From Halochromatium sp. (lineage in GTDB: Bacteria > Pseudomonadota > Gammaproteobacteria > Chromatiales > Chromatiaceae): DNA of 64,000 bases. The stretch is from positions 248,001 through 312,000 of the forward strand of contig POWB01000001.1 in the NCBI GenBank assembly GCA_010912705.1. Reading direction: 5' to 3'. Below the pieces are notes generated by a model. It ran no database searches and was not told the DNA's origin. It was given only the letters and a program-made list of their open reading frames with translations. Of the stretch, positions 29,134 through 42,093 are shown piece after piece. The stretch's first letter is position 1, and each line of letters opens with the position of its first letter. The position numbers and the translations under genes are program-made.

Positions 29134-31295
29134 CGCGCAGCACTCCGCTCGCGCCGGCGCGCCAGGATCAGGGCCGGGATGGCACCGAGGATCAGGATCA
29201 GGACCAGCGCCCCGATCGGCCAGAGCACCGGCGGATTCCAGCGCTCTCGCAGCTGCTCACGGATGCCCGGCTCGAGCCGACGGTACTTGAGGGTGTTATT
29301 CGCCATCAGGTTCGGCTTGACGTTCTGCAGCCATTGATGATGCAGGCTGAAGGACTTCGGATAGAAGCCAAACGACCAAGGCGCATCATGGCGCAGGATC
29401 TCGGTCATCTGATCGATCACCGCTTGTCGCTCGGGGCCATCATCCATGTTCTTCATCTGCTCGAACAGCTGATCAAACGCTGGATTCTGATAGTTGGCCG
29501 CATTCTCCCCACCCTCGACCTTTCGGTTTGGGCCATAGAGCAGGAAGAAGAAATTCTCCGGGTCCGGATAGTCCGCATTCCAGCCCCACATGAAGATCTG
29601 CCCGGTGCCCTCTCGCATCTTCTCCTGGAAGCGGTTGTAGTCAGTCGCACGCACCACCAGCTCGATGCCCAGCTTGGCGAACTGCTTGCGCATCCAGTTC
29701 AGGCGCGCCTTGCCGTCCGGGCCTGCGTCCATGGCCTCATAGTAGAGGGTCAAGGGGCGACCGGTCTCGGGATCACGCCCGTTTGGATAACCCGCCTCAG
29801 CCAGCAGCGCCTTCGCCGCTTCGAGCGGTTTCCGCACCGCCCGCCCATCGCGCCAGTCGAAGACATAAGGATTGATCCCCGCCGCGCCCTCGCGATGGCC
29901 AAAGATGCCAGGCGGCAGCGGCCCTTGCCCCTCAACACCGCGGCCATTGGCAAAGATCGAGATGTACTCGCCAAAGTCGACCACTATGCTGATCGCCTGA
30001 CGCAACAGCCGGGCGCGCTCGGAGTCGCCACCGAGCAGCGGGTCGAGCATATTGAAGCCCAGGTACCAGACCGAGGTATCGACCGCGGTGACCAGCGCAA
30101 TACCCTGCTCGCGCATGCCATCGGTGAGCCCGGCCTCGCCCGCGGCATCGAACTGGATGGCCTGATCGAAGGCATCGGAGCTGATCCCAGAGCTGTCGTA
30201 GAAGCCCTGCAGGAACTTATTCCAGTATGGGATACTTTCCTTCTCCAGGCTGTAGATGGCCTCATCGATGAAGGGCAGCGGCTTGCCGGCATCGGCGAGC
30301 AGCCCAGCGGCCTGATCCTCTGGCATGCCCTGGGCCGGATAAGACTCAGCATGGAAGTTTGGATTCCGGGTCAGCACCATACGCAGGTTCGGGTTATTCT
30401 CGCTGAGCATGAAGGGGCCGGTACCGATCGGGTACCAGTCCAACGTCAGGTTGTTCTGCTTCATACCGGGCTGCCCATAGAGGGCCTCCGCCTCCCAGGG
30501 CATGGGCGCAAAGAACGGCATCGCCAGCCAGTAGACGAACTGCGGATAGCGGCCCTCGAGCCGAATCCGATAGCGATAGCGATCGACCACCTCGGCGCCC
30601 TCGAACGGCACCTGGCGCAGATCGAAGAACAACCGCTCGCTGTTCACCGGATCAGGGGCGGCGGCCTCGATCCGCTCGCTCAGCGCATCGAACCCCAGGA
30701 GATGCTCGCCCATCAGGCCCGCGATCGGCGAATGCAGCCAAGGCGTGGCCAGCCGCTTGATCTGGTAGACGTAGTCCTCGGCGATCAGCTCGCGGGTACC
30801 GGTCTCCGGCAGCTCATCTAGGGCATTGATGCCGGCGGCCGCCTGTGGATCGAGCTGGTGATAGCGGTAGGCGCCGTGCTCATCCTTGGCGAAGGCCGGA
30901 TGGGGCTGATAACGAATGCCTGGGGTGATTTCGATCAGGTACTCACTGATCGCGATCTGACTCGGATCGGCATCTGATGGCAACGGCGACCCATCGGCGT
31001 CCAGATAGCGCACCTCGGGGAGCGCAACGGCGGTGAGCGGGACCAGCTCATAAGGCCGCTTCAGAAAATGATACTGCAGCGGCGGCTCATAGATCTGGGC
31101 GATGAAGGCATACTCATTCGAGCTGTACGAACGCACCGGGTCCAGATGCTTAGGCCGCTCGGTGAAGGCGCCGTAGAGGATCGTTTGACCCGCTTGCGAG
31201 GCTGGATAAGGGTTGTTCCAGGGTGGCTCACCACAGCCACTCAGCAGCAGCATGGCGGCGACCAGCAGTGGCAAGGAGCAGGACGCTCGCGACAT
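29130..31295 (-). CDS. Peptide ABC transporter substrate-binding lipoprotein
   Basis: This is a family 5 extracellular solute-binding protein (about 721 aa) that delivers peptides to the YejB/E/F-like transporter. ATG 31295 ([16 protein letters not shown]) leads to a lipobox LLSGCG; the longer frame to 31352 is not a signal sequence. [20 protein letters not shown] and [20 protein letters not shown] are family blocks. Unusually, the C-terminus has a strong membrane helix ([19 protein letters not shown]) followed by RRRER, so the protein may be anchored at both ends. It is divergent from fabI. Confidence 0.92.
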   Translation of the reverse strand: MSRASCSLPLLVAAMLLLSGCGEPPWNNPYPASQAGQTILYGAFTERPKHLDPVRSYSSNEYAFIAQIYEPPLQYHFLKRPYELVPLTAVALPEVRYLDADGSPLPSDADPSQIAISEYLIEITPGIRYQPHPAFAKDEHGAYRYHQLDPQAAAGINALDELPETGTRELIAEDYVYQIKRLATPWLHSPIAGLMGEHLLGFDALSERIEAAAPDPVNSERLFFDLRQVPFEGAEVVDRYRYRIRLEGRYPQFVYWLAMPFFAPMPWEAEALYGQPGMKQNNLTLDWYPIGTGPFMLSENNPNLRMVLTRNPNFHAESYPAQGMPEDQAAGLLADAGKPLPFIDEAIYSLEKESIPYWNKFLQGFYDSSGISSDAFDQAIQFDAAGEAGLTDGMREQGIALVTAVDTSVWYLGFNMLDPLLGGDSERARLLRQAISIVVDFGEYISIFANGRGVEGQGPLPPGIFGHREGAAGINPYVFDWRDGRAVRKPLEAAKALLAEAGYPNGRDPETGRPLTLYYEAMDAGPDGKARLNWMRKQFAKLGIELVVRATDYNRFQEKMREGTGQIFMWGWNADYPDPENFFFLLYGPNRKVEGGENAANYQNPAFDQLFEQMKNMDDGPERQAVIDQMTEILRHDAPWSFGFYPKSFSLHHQWLQNVKPNLMANNTLKYRRLEPGIREQLRERWNPPVLWPIGALVLILILGAIPALILARRRERSAAR

Positions 31296-31373
31296 CGATG
31301 CTTTCCGCGCAGGCTGAGTTTCTGTAACGTTAGGGGCTGCTTTGAGACACATTCTCTAACATGGAGAGACGCT

Positions 31374-32150
31374 ATGGGCTTTTTGTCCGACAAACGTATC
31401 CTGATTACCGGCGTAGCGAGTAATCGCTCGATCGCCTGGGGCGTCGCCCAGGCCATGCATCGCGAGGGCGCAACCCTAGCGTTCACCTACCAAGGCGAAA
31501 AGCTCAAAGGTCGGGTCGAGGACTTGGCATCACAATGCGATGCCGAGTTCGTCCTGCCGCTCGATGTCTCGAGTGATGAGCAGATCCATAGCTGCTTCGC
31601 CGCGCTCGGCGAGCATTGGGACGGACTCGAGGGGATCGTGCACTCGATCGCCTTCGCCCCCAAGGATCAGCTCGAAGGTGATTATGTCGCCAGCGTCACC
31701 CGCGAGGGGTTCGCCGCCGCGCAGGATATCAGCTCCTACAGCCTAGCGGCCCTCGCCAAGGCCGGGCGACCGCTGATGCAAGGACGCAACGGCGCCATCC
31801 TGACCATGAGCTATCTCGGCGCTGTGCGCGCCGTGCCCAACTACAATGTGATGGGCATCGCCAAGGCCAGCCTAGAGGCCAACGTCCGCTATCTGGCGGC
31901 CTCGCTTGGTCCAGAGGGCACAAGGGTCAATGCCGTCTCAGCCGGCCCGATTCGCACCTTAGCCGCGGCTGGCATCGCCGATTTCCGCTCGATGCTGAAA
32001 CAGGTCGAGGAGCGCACCCCGCTGCGGCGTAATGTCACCATCGACGAGGTCGGTAATGCCGGCGCCTTCCTCTGCTCCGATCTCGCATCCGGGATCACCG
32101 GCGACATCCTCTACGTCGATACCGGCTATCACATCCTCGGCCTCGGCTGA
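31374..32150 (+). CDS. fabI: Enoyl-[acyl-carrier-protein] reductase (NADH) FabI
   Basis: FabI performs the last reduction of each fatty-acid elongation cycle. ATG 31374 ([20 protein letters not shown]), with GGAGAG ahead of it, gives 258 aa. The dinucleotide loop [11 protein letters not shown] and the catalytic Tyr/Lys block [12 protein letters not shown] are present. [12 protein letters not shown] is the substrate loop. It is divergent from the ABC importer and convergent with ppiD. Confidence 0.97.
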   Translation: MGFLSDKRILITGVASNRSIAWGVAQAMHREGATLAFTYQGEKLKGRVEDLASQCDAEFVLPLDVSSDEQIHSCFAALGEHWDGLEGIVHSIAFAPKDQLEGDYVASVTREGFAAAQDISSYSLAALAKAGRPLMQGRNGAILTMSYLGAVRAVPNYNVMGIAKASLEANVRYLAASLGPEGTRVNAVSAGPIRTLAAAGIADFRSMLKQVEERTPLRRNVTIDEVGNAGAFLCSDLASGITGDILYVDTGYHILGLG

Positions 32151-32181
32151 GCGACCAAGCCGCTCCGTAGCGCCGAGCATG

Positions 32182-32213
32182 CTGAGCGGGCAAGGATGGA
32201 TTTGCTCGCTCAG
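32182..32213. repeat. Hairpin between fabI and ppiD ends
   Basis: CTGAGCG (32182-32188) pairs with CGCTCAG (32207-32213), extended by inner GCAA/TTGC. It sits 30 nt after the fabI stop in a convergent intergenic region. There is no U-tract, so a terminator role is only possible. Confidence 0.45.
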
Positions 32214-32320
32214 TCGATACCCCCAAAGAGCATCTTTAGGCAGAGGGTATAAGGTTGACCAGAAATCGCCTTAATCTGTATGCCTCTGCCGGATCTGCGG
32301 TGTTTAGGATGCTAAACGAC

Positions 32321-34255
32321 CTAGAAGGCCTCTTCGGCGACCACAGGCTTGCGCTCGATCTTTGCCTGCGACTCCATGTCAGCCAAGACTGCGTCGGCAT
32401 CGGCGGCCGCTAGTGCTCGCGTGAGTATCCGTGCTTCGGCTGTTAGCTCGTCCTCACCAAGCTGAGCCGGATCACCCTCAAGCACCGCTGTGACAATGAC
32501 GACATAGGCATCACCAGAATCGCTCGCAGTGGTACTGCCGACCCCTATCGCCCCTTCGGTTGCGGGCCGCGGTAATGAGAAGGCGAGCTGAGCAACCACT
32601 GGAGGCAGCGCTGTTGCGGTGCGATCGACCTGCCCTGCGTCGACCACCTCAAAGCCCTCAGCAACTGTGGTCAGATCCTCTCCGTCCTGCAGGCGTGCGA
32701 CCATGGCCTCAGCCGCGGCCTTGGCCGCGTCCTCGAGCTGCTGCGTCTCAAGCAGGCTGAGGATCTCATCGCGCACCTCCACGAGCGGCCGCACTGAGGG
32801 CTCACGATGCTCGGCGACCCGAAGCACCAGCGCCTGCAGGGCCTCGGGACTGGGCTCGAGCAGCTCGCTGTTGTTGCCGAGCCTCAGCACCTCCTCAGAG
32901 AAGGCCGCAGCAATCACCGCTGGGTTGGCAAACAGGCCTTCACCCCCATTGCGATCGATCCAATCACTGAGCTGGACCTCGAGTCCCAAGGTCTCTGCCG
33001 CCGGGATCAAACTATCGGGGGATTCATAGGTCAGTGTCGCGAGCTGCTCGGCCTGCTCAAAGAAGATGCCCTCGGCACTGCCACTGCTTAGATCAGCAAT
33101 CAGTGTTTCTTTGACCGCCTCAAATGGCCGCGGCTCGCCGCCGCGCACAGCTAAGACCTCAACCAAGTGGTAGCCAAAGCGGCTGCGGACTGGATCACTC
33201 AGGGTCTCAGGCTCAAGGGCAAAGACCGCTTGCTCAAAGGCAGGATCGAGTGATCCACGGCCGACCCAGCCAAGCTCACCACCCTGTCCAGCGCTACCGG
33301 GGTCTTCAGAGACCTCTGCAGCGACCTCAGCGAAGGGCTCGCCGGCCGCCAGGCGCTGTTGGATTGCCTGCAACCGTTCACGCGTCTCCTCCAAGCGCTG
33401 CTGATCCGCATCCACTGGCACGCTTAACAGGATATGGCGAGCCTGTCGCTCCTCCGGCGCAGTAAATTCATCGAGCCGAAGCTGATACTGCTCACGTAAG
33501 CTGACCTCATCGATCGATTCATCAGGCGCCGCCAGCTCCGCCGCGTCCAGCAACAGATAACTGATCTTGACCTGCTCCGGCGTCGCGAACTGATCGGGAT
33601 GCTCGTCGTAGTAGGCGTCGATGGCCGCTTCAGTTGGCGGCTCCACCGAGGTCTCGAAGGCCGCGCTTGGCACCACGGCATACGAGAGCTCGCGTTGCTG
33701 ATGCAGCAGACTGGCACTGCGCGCCGCCAAGGCATCGGTGACAAATGCGGTCTCGCGGATCGCTCGCGGTAGTTGACTAACCAACAGCTCAGCGCGCAGC
33801 GAATCCTCATAGCTAGCCGGCATCAGCCCCTGCAGCCTTAATACCCGCTCGTACTGCGCATTCGAGAAGGCACCATTTTGCTGAAATGCGGGCTCACTGA
33901 GGATGGCTGCACGAATGGCTTGATCAGAGGTTCGCAGCCCCATCGCCTCAGCGCTCTCCAACAGCAAGGTCTCGCGGATCATGCGCTCGAGCACCTGCTC
34001 GCGGATGCGCTGATCGTCAAACAGCGCCGGATCATAGGCACGACCGAGCTGATCCCGCAATTGGATGCGGGTGCGATTGACGTTCTGATTGAAGGCGCGC
34101 TCAGTAATCTCGGTGCCGTTGACGCTGGCGACGACCGGCTCAGCGCCACCCCCAAAGTAGGAGTCGATTCCCCAAAAGGCGAACGGGATCGTAATCAGAA
34201 TAATGATGGCCCAGGCGACCCAACCCTGTGCGCGTTCTCGAATCTCCTGCAACAT
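32321..34255 (-). CDS. ppiD: Peptidyl-prolyl cis-trans isomerase D (periplasmic chaperone)
   Basis: PpiD is an inner-membrane-anchored periplasmic foldase at the exit of the Sec translocon. The 644-aa protein starts MLQEIRERAQGWVAWAIIIL with one membrane helix (about residues 12-32), then a SurA-like N-domain (VASVNGTEITERAFNQNVNR). A parvulin domain with ARHILLSVPVDADQQ and GELGWVGRGSLDPAFEQAVF follows, then a C-terminal region. It ends the lon-hupB-tRNA-ppiD block. Confidence 0.95.
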   Translation of the reverse strand: MLQEIRERAQGWVAWAIIILITIPFAFWGIDSYFGGGAEPVVASVNGTEITERAFNQNVNRTRIQLRDQLGRAYDPALFDDQRIREQVLERMIRETLLLESAEAMGLRTSDQAIRAAILSEPAFQQNGAFSNAQYERVLRLQGLMPASYEDSLRAELLVSQLPRAIRETAFVTDALAARSASLLHQQRELSYAVVPSAAFETSVEPPTEAAIDAYYDEHPDQFATPEQVKISYLLLDAAELAAPDESIDEVSLREQYQLRLDEFTAPEERQARHILLSVPVDADQQRLEETRERLQAIQQRLAAGEPFAEVAAEVSEDPGSAGQGGELGWVGRGSLDPAFEQAVFALEPETLSDPVRSRFGYHLVEVLAVRGGEPRPFEAVKETLIADLSSGSAEGIFFEQAEQLATLTYESPDSLIPAAETLGLEVQLSDWIDRNGGEGLFANPAVIAAAFSEEVLRLGNNSELLEPSPEALQALVLRVAEHREPSVRPLVEVRDEILSLLETQQLEDAAKAAAEAMVARLQDGEDLTTVAEGFEVVDAGQVDRTATALPPVVAQLAFSLPRPATEGAIGVGSTTASDSGDAYVVIVTAVLEGDPAQLGEDELTAEARILTRALAAADADAVLADMESQAKIERKPVVAEEAF

Positions 34256-34293
34256 AGCTCGTAGAACTCAGCGTGCGAGGGAATGACAGGACA

Positions 34294-34327
34294 AATGAAA
34301 ACGGGGTACCCAGAGTGGATACCCCGT
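34294..34327 (-). terminator. Rho-independent terminator after tRNA-Asp
   Basis: Minus-strand ACGGGGTA (34327-34320) pairs with TACCCCGT (34308-34301) across an 11-nt loop and is followed by TTTTCATTTG. It ends the tRNA-Val/tRNA-Asp transcript before ppiD. Confidence 0.8.
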
Positions 34328-34337
34328 GTCGAAGAGA

Positions 34338-34414
34338 TGGCGGAGTGGACGGGACTCGAACCCGCGACCCCCGGCGTGACAGGCCGGTATTCTAACCAAC
34401 TGAACTACCACTCC
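34338..34414 (-). tRNA. tRNA-Asp (anticodon GTC)
   Basis: The 77-nt minus-strand sequence has acceptor GGAGTGG/CCACTCC, discriminator G and encoded CCA (34340-34338). Anticodon loop CTGTCAC reads GTC. D-loop AGTTGGTTAGA and T-loop GGTTCGAGTCC are canonical. It closely resembles E. coli tRNA-Asp. Confidence 0.96.
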
Positions 34415-34453
34415 GCGAAACTGTGGCAACAATGCGATCAAGGCTGCCAAGGT

Positions 34454-34529
34454 TGGTGGGTGCTGCAGGGATCGAACCTGCGACCCTCGCCTTGTAAGGG
34501 CGATGCTCTCCCAGCTGAGCTAAGCACCC
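34454..34529 (-). tRNA. tRNA-Val (anticodon TAC)
   Basis: The 76-nt minus-strand sequence has acceptor GGGTGCT/AGCACCC and encoded ACCA (34457-34454). Anticodon loop CTTACAA reads TAC. D-loop AGCTGGGAGA and T-loop GGTTCGATCCC are canonical. It lies 39 nt before tRNA-Asp, probably on one transcript. Confidence 0.96.
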
Positions 34530-34611
34530 CCGATCTTATTTCTTTTGTCCGGGGGCTTGCTTGACGGCAGTCAAGGCATTGTCGGGCAACCAATACACCC
34601 GAATCAAGCGA

Positions 34612-34884
34612 TCATTGTATCGCGTCTTTGAGCGCTTTACCAGCCTTGAAAGACGGATTTTTTGATGCAGCGATCTGAATGGCCGCGCCAGTCTGTGGAT
34701 TGCGGCCAGTCCTTGCGGCACGCTCCTTCACTGTAAAGGTGCCAAAGCCGATGATCGAGACAGATTCACCATTCTTGAGCGTCGCTGCGACGGAGTCCGT
34801 CAACGCATCCAGCGCACGCGCAGCCGCTGACTTCGAGATATCAGCCGCCTCTGCCATCGCGTCAACAAGTTCGGATTTATTCAT
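34612..34884 (-). CDS. hupB: DNA-binding protein HU-beta
   Basis: HU is a dimeric nucleoid protein that bends DNA. The 90-aa product begins [20 protein letters not shown] and has the DNA-binding arm [20 protein letters not shown] and the C-terminal [10 protein letters not shown]. It follows lon, the standard lon-hupB order. Confidence 0.97.
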   Translation of the reverse strand: MNKSELVDAMAEAADISKSAAARALDALTDSVAATLKNGESVSIIGFGTFTVKERAARTGRNPQTGAAIQIAASKNPSFKAGKALKDAIQ

Positions 34885-35086
34885 GAGTCCCCCTGATTGG
34901 CCCCGCGCCTTGGAGCCAACTATGTGTTGTACGAAAGTGCCGCAGCCTAGGGCCTTAGCGCCCTAAACCGCAACTGTTGAGAGAATATCGAGGTCGCCCC
35001 AGTCCGCAACGGATTGTTAAGGACGACCTAGAAGGTGTCAACCCGAAAACCCGCAGCCATGGATGCTGGTGTTCAGGCCAACCGGT

Positions 35087-37537
<2,451 letters not shown>

Positions 37538-37873
37538 AAAGCTGTGCTCGTTATCTGACGCCCTTTGAGACCGGTGGCACCCTCGAAGATGATGTGGTCT
37601 CAAGCGGCGGGTTTGGCATAAACGCCCTACTAAGAAGGAGGTTAGGGCAGCCTTTAGGCGGTTCAATCACCGCGGCTGAGGCATTGATGCAAGGCGCGCG
37701 CCTAACCGGGTATCACACCAGGGCAAACAGGGAATGGTGCGGAAGGCTTTGTGATAAGCACTGCCACCGAACAGCGCTTATATTGACCTGCAGGATGCAC
37801 TGGAAAGCCCCCGAAGCACAGCCGCCTGAGCTCCACTTCGTGCTAGCGTCCGTGCTAGCGACATTAGCCAAGC
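37538..37873. other. lon upstream region (336 nt without a gene)
   Basis: This gap between clpX and lon holds two dyads. TTGAGACC (37565-37572) and GGTCTCAA (37596-37603) are a perfect 8-bp inverted repeat about 30-65 nt before the lon ATG and could be an operator or leader hairpin. ATAAGCACTG (37754-37763) and CAGCGCTTAT (37772-37781) form a 10-bp stem (one G-T pair) that may terminate clpX. No convincing sigma32 promoter was found by eye. Confidence 0.6.
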
Positions 37874-39151
37874 TCAATCCGACGAGGCGACGCGCGGCTG
37901 CTCACCGCCCTCGTAGATCATGAATGGCGGACTCTCACCATTGACCACCGAGGAATCAACGACCACCTTGCTGACATCGTCGATCGACGGCAGATCGTAC
38001 ATGGTATCAAGCAAGACCTGCTCCATGATGGTGCGCAGCCCGCGCGCACCGGTCTTGCGCTCCATCGCCTTGCTTGCGATCGAGCGCAGCGCATCATCGC
38101 GCAGCTCAAGCTCACAGCCCTCCATTTCAAACAGGCGCGCATACTGCTTGGTTAGCGCATGCTTAGGCTCGGTCAAGATGCGGATCAGCGCCTCTTGATC
38201 AAGCTCCTCAAGCGTCGCCATCACTGGCAATCGGCCAACGAACTCCGGGATCAAGCCGTAGCGAATTAGGTCTTCAGGCTCAACGTGGCTCAGCAGCTCA
38301 CCGATCGCGCGATCATCGTTCTTGCTGTGGACCTCGGCCGAGAAGCCGATCCCGGTCTTCTTGGAACGCTCACGGATCACCTTGTCGAGACCCGCAAAGG
38401 CCCCACCGACGATGAACAGGATATTGCTGGTATCAACCTGCAAGAACTCCTGCTGCGGATGCTTGCGACCACCCTGCGGTGGCACCGAAGCGATGGTGCC
38501 TTCGATCAGCTTCAGCAATGCCTGCTGCACGCCTTCGCCGGAGACATCACGGGTGATCGAGGGATTATCAGATTTGCGTGAGATCTTATCGATCTCATCG
38601 ATATAGACGATGCCGCTCTGCGCCTTCTCGACATCATAGTCGCACTTCTGCAGCAGCTTCTGGATGATGTTCTCAACATCTTCACCGACGTAGCCAGCCT
38701 CCGTGAGGGTGGTCGCATCAGCGATGGTAAAGGGAACATTGAGCAGTCGCGCCAAGGTCTCGGCCAGCAGCGTCTTACCGGAGCCGGTTGGCCCAATCAG
38801 CAGGATATTGCTCTTGGAGATCTCAATATCTTCCTTGGCATCGGCGACCTCGAGGCGCTTGTAATGATTGTAGACCGCCACCGAGAGGACCTTCTTCGCC
38901 TTCTCTTGGCCGATGACGAACTCGTCGAGCGACGCGTTGATCTCACGCGGCTTCGGTAGGCGGCTGGTCGCCTCGCCGAGGCCTTCTTGCATCTCTTCCC
39001 GGATGATGTCGTTACAGAGCTCGACACACTCGTCGCAGATAAAGACTGACGGACCCGCGATCAGCTTGCGCACCTCGTGCTGACTCTTACCGCAGAACGA
39101 GCAATACAGAAGCTTTCCTTCGTCGCTCTTTCCATGGGTGTTTCCGCTCAT
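37874..39151 (-). CDS. clpX: ClpX, ATP-binding subunit of the ClpXP protease
   Basis: ClpX unfolds substrates and feeds them to ClpP. The 425-aa protein has the N-terminal C4 zinc finger ([15 protein letters not shown] and [10 protein letters not shown]), Walker [16 protein letters not shown], Walker [15 protein letters not shown] and the ClpP-contact loop region [12 protein letters not shown]. It follows clpP by 240 nt and lies upstream of lon. Confidence 0.98.
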   Translation of the reverse strand: MSGNTHGKSDEGKLLYCSFCGKSQHEVRKLIAGPSVFICDECVELCNDIIREEMQEGLGEATSRLPKPREINASLDEFVIGQEKAKKVLSVAVYNHYKRLEVADAKEDIEISKSNILLIGPTGSGKTLLAETLARLLNVPFTIADATTLTEAGYVGEDVENIIQKLLQKCDYDVEKAQSGIVYIDEIDKISRKSDNPSITRDVSGEGVQQALLKLIEGTIASVPPQGGRKHPQQEFLQVDTSNILFIVGGAFAGLDKVIRERSKKTGIGFSAEVHSKNDDRAIGELLSHVEPEDLIRYGLIPEFVGRLPVMATLEELDQEALIRILTEPKHALTKQYARLFEMEGCELELRDDALRSIASKAMERKTGARGLRTIMEQVLLDTMYDLPSIDDVSKVVVDSSVVNGESPPFMIYEGGEQPRVASSD

Positions 39152-39391
39152 AGATCATCTCTCCGGGATAGGCGCTGCGGGGCCGGAAGGGAATAGGGAT
39201 TAGGTCAGGCTGAAGCGATCGGCCACCGGGCTGCTCTCGATCATAACCTGTCAAGCCCAGATGGCAACTGCGGTTCTAGACCTACATCAGGATATAGGTC
39301 ATTGCAAGCAAGTTACCAACTCCTGATTGAGCAAGAGCAGGGCAGCAGGCTGACGCTAAGACAAGGTAGCGTGCGCCGGCTGCCTGTCACC

Positions 39392-40036
39392 TTAGGTGGC
39401 CGGCTTGGCACGCGTATCGAGCACCTGATCGATCAGACCATAGGCAACGGCATCCTCACCACCCATGAATCGGTCGCGCTCGGTATCGTCGGCGATGCGC
39501 TCGATCGGCTGTCCTGTATGCCGCGATAAGATCTGGTTAAGCTGCTCGCGTGCGTGCAGGATCTCCCGCGCGTGGATGTCGATATCGCTCGCCTGCCCCT
39601 GGAAGCCACCCAAGGGCTGATGAATCATGATCCGTGAATGCGGCAGGCAAAAGCGTTTTCCAGCAGCACCACCGGCAAGCAAGAGTGCCCCCATGCTCGC
39701 CGCCTGGCCCACGCACATGGTACTGACCTCGGGTCGAACGAATTGCATGGTGTCATAGATGGCCAAGCCAGCGGTCACCGAGCCGCCCGGCGAGTTGATG
39801 TAGAAATGGATGTCCTTATCCGGATTCTCGGACTCTAAGAACAAGAGCTGCGCAACCACGAGATTGGCAACGTGGTCATCAACTGGGCCGACCAAGAAAA
39901 CCACACGCTCCTTGAGGAGCCGCGAGAAGATATCAAACGAGCGCTCGCCACGCGCGGTCTGCTCAACCACCATGGGAATCAGCCCGAGCGCATGTGGCTC
40001 GGTGCGCTGACTGGCATTGTCGATATTCATTATCAT
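39392..40036 (-). CDS. clpP: ATP-dependent Clp protease proteolytic subunit
   Basis: ClpP is the tetradecameric serine protease chamber. The 214-aa product has the catalytic Ser in [14 protein letters not shown], the His in [13 protein letters not shown] and the Asp within the following helix region. The N-terminal [20 protein letters not shown] is typical. Its leader carries a 12-nt triple repeat (40045-40082). Confidence 0.98.
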   Translation of the reverse strand: MIMNIDNASQRTEPHALGLIPMVVEQTARGERSFDIFSRLLKERVVFLVGPVDDHVANLVVAQLLFLESENPDKDIHFYINSPGGSVTAGLAIYDTMQFVRPEVSTMCVGQAASMGALLLAGGAAGKRFCLPHSRIMIHQPLGGFQGQASDIDIHAREILHAREQLNQILSRHTGQPIERIADDTERDRFMGGEDAVAYGLIDQVLDTRAKPAT

Positions 40037-40044
40037 CTGAAGCT

Positions 40045-40082
40045 CAGCTTGGTTATCAGCTTGGTTATCAGCTTTGGTTAAG
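40045..40082. repeat. 12-nt triple repeat in the tig-clpP gap
   Basis: CAGCTTGGTTAT occurs at 40045-40056 and 40057-40068, followed by CAGCTTTGGTTAA at 40069-40081. It lies directly upstream of the clpP ATG on the minus strand, in its untranslated leader. Confidence 0.85.
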
Positions 40083-40103
40083 AGGGATCAGCGGACATCT
40101 CGG

Positions 40104-41390
40104 TCACTGAGACGTCAGCTCAGTAAAGCTGATCGGCTCATCGGTCACCTCGAGCTGACCGAGCAGGCAGTCAACGACCAGATCCTCGAGCACCATCGAC
40201 TCGACTGCCACTAAACGCTGGCGATCGGCATAGTAATGCTCGATCACGGCCTGTGGCTCATCGTAGGCAGCGGCCATCGCTTCGACCGCGGCACGCACCT
40301 GCTCGGCATCAGGCGCTAGCTCATTTTGTTTCACGACCTCACCGATCAACAGGCCGAGCGCAACTCGACGACGGGCATTGTCCGCGAACAGCTCGTCCGG
40401 TAGCTTTACCGTAGAGTTCCCACCTAGCTGCTCGAGCATCTGCTTGCGCAATGATTCGATTTCGTTAGCCACCAGCGCCTTCGGCAGGCTGATAGGGTTC
40501 GCCTCGAGCAGTAGCTCCATGACCTGATTCTTGACACGGGCCTTGACCCGCTCCGCGCAATCACGCTCAAGATTCGAGCGCACATCGGCATGAAAACGCT
40601 CGAGATCGCCATCCTCGACGCCGAACTTTGCGACAAACTCAGCGTCCACCTCAGGCAGCTCCGGCGCCTCAACAGCCTTTACTCTGACCTGAAACTGGGC
40701 CTGCTTACCAGCGAGATCCTGCTTCTGATAATCGTCCGGGAAGCTCAGATCGATTGAGCCCTCTTCGCCGGCCGACATCCCTAAGAGTCCATCCTCAAAG
40801 CCGGGGATAAAGCGTTTAGCGCCAAGCTCAATCTGAATATCTTCTGCCTGACCACCCTCGAAGGGCTCACCATCGACCTGCCCCTCGAAGTCGACCCTGA
40901 TACGATCCCCTATCTCCGCAGCGCGCTCAACCGCTCCCCAGCCCTTATGCTGCTGACGCAGACGCTCGATCATGTTGTCGATGTCTGCCGCGGTGACTTC
41001 GGCCTGCGGACGAGCCAAGGACTGTCCTTCGAGCGAGGCCAGGCTCAGCTCAGGCAACACCTCGAACTCAGCGACATAGGCATAGCGCCCGGTTGACTGA
41101 TCGAGGTCAGGCTCAATCTCGGGACGCCCAATGGGCTGCAGATCAACCTCGGCAAGCGCCTCTGGGAAGCTTGCTTTAATACGGTCACTAAACACTTCCA
41201 GTCGCACCGAGTCGCCATAACGCTGACGCAGCACACGCTGTGGCACCTTACCCGGCCGAAAACCGGGCATGCGAGCGGAGCGACTCAGATTTTGCAACCG
41301 TTTCTCGATCTCCTGCTCGATGTCCTCCGCAGGGAGTTCGACGATTAACCGTCGCGAGAGACCGTCCCCAGTCTCGACCGATACTTGCAT
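40104..41390 (-). CDS. tig: Trigger factor
   Basis: Trigger factor is the ribosome-bound chaperone and prolyl isomerase. ATG 41390 (MQVSVETGDGLSRRLIVELP), preceded by GAGGT, gives 428 aa; the longer frame to 41483 is upstream untranslated sequence. The ribosome-docking signature is ARMPGFRPGKVPQRVLRQRY. The FKBP-type PPIase domain begins near GDRIRVDFEGQVDGEPFEGG, and the rest is the helical C-domain. It is first in the tig-clpP-clpX-lon order. Confidence 0.97.
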   Translation of the reverse strand: MQVSVETGDGLSRRLIVELPAEDIEQEIEKRLQNLSRSARMPGFRPGKVPQRVLRQRYGDSVRLEVFSDRIKASFPEALAEVDLQPIGRPEIEPDLDQSTGRYAYVAEFEVLPELSLASLEGQSLARPQAEVTAADIDNMIERLRQQHKGWGAVERAAEIGDRIRVDFEGQVDGEPFEGGQAEDIQIELGAKRFIPGFEDGLLGMSAGEEGSIDLSFPDDYQKQDLAGKQAQFQVRVKAVEAPELPEVDAEFVAKFGVEDGDLERFHADVRSNLERDCAERVKARVKNQVMELLLEANPISLPKALVANEIESLRKQMLEQLGGNSTVKLPDELFADNARRRVALGLLIGEVVKQNELAPDAEQVRAAVEAMAAAYDEPQAVIEHYYADRQRLVAVESMVLEDLVVDCLLGQLEVTDEPISFTELTSQ

Positions 41391-41407
41391 TATTGACCTC
41401 CGGCCAT

Positions 41408-41422
41408 GGTGCCGGTGGCACC
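41408..41422 (-). promoter_or_regulatory. Leader hairpin before trigger factor
   Basis: GGTGCC and GGCACC (41408-41413 and 41417-41422) form a 6-bp stem with a 3-nt loop, about 17 nt before the tig ATG and just upstream of the ribosome site. It could affect translation; this is inference. Confidence 0.35.
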
Positions 41423-41609
41423 GGAAAACGCGCGAAAATAGCATTAATGGCGCCAAGAGACCAAGCCCAAGCGCCACCGCCATCTGCCCTGACCCGCTAG
41501 ATCAAGGGCAGTGTTGTCTGCAGGTCCGCTGCCTTGCTCGGCGCCGAGCGCGGCTCGCGACCCTGATTAAAATCGTTTGGAGAGCCCGCGCCCTAGATTC
41601 GGACCCGGC

Positions 41610-41924
41610 TTAGCTGGGATCGACCAACTGCAGCGACGGCTTCATCCGCAAGCGTTTAGCCGCCTCATACTCCTCGTCGCTCATCTGACTACCGACGATG
41701 TTACGCAACAGATCGGCATCCCGATCGCCTTTATCAACGGCAAGCGACAACCAATAGTGCGCCTGTGCCAAGTCGATCTGGACCCCGCGCCCCTCCGCGT
41801 AGATCAGGCCAAGCGCATAGAAAGCATCAACCTCGCCACGCGCCGCCGCTTCACGCACCCGTTGCACGACGGCAGGATCATTGCGCAGCAGAATCAGGTC
41901 TTTGAGGTAGCTATTATCCGACAT
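41610..41924 (-). CDS. Sel1-repeat small protein
   Basis: The 104-aa protein contains one clear Sel1-like repeat (ALGLIYAEGRGVQIDLAQAH, then YWLSLAVDKGDRDAD), an alpha-alpha protein-protein interaction module. There is no signal peptide, so it is probably cytosolic. The C-terminal SDEEYEAAKRLRMKP resembles the end of short Sel1 proteins. Function and partner are unknown. Confidence 0.75.
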   Translation of the reverse strand: MSDNSYLKDLILLRNDPAVVQRVREAAARGEVDAFYALGLIYAEGRGVQIDLAQAHYWLSLAVDKGDRDADLLRNIVGSQMSDEEYEAAKRLRMKPSLQLVDPS

Positions 41925-42093
41925 TGCAGCCTGGCCCTAGCATAGACGAGCATCTAGCCTCAACACCTTAAGGCGAGGAAGCCCTATCTCACAAGGCTAT
42001 ATAGTAAGACCTTGCCTCCGCCAGACGCAGAACGAGCCGGCTGGCGCCAGCTAAGGCTGGCAGCCACCGACAGCTCAGCCTATCAGCCTTTGC

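Noticed and set aside
29334..30821. 495-codon open frame on the plus strand
   Set aside because: It is antisense to the substrate-binding lipoprotein gene, which has clear family motifs; the plus frame has no recognisable domain and reflects GC-rich codon bias.
37594..37923. 109-codon plus-strand frame between lon and clpX
   Set aside because: It has no ribosome site and no homology-like features, and it contains the lon leader and the clpX end.
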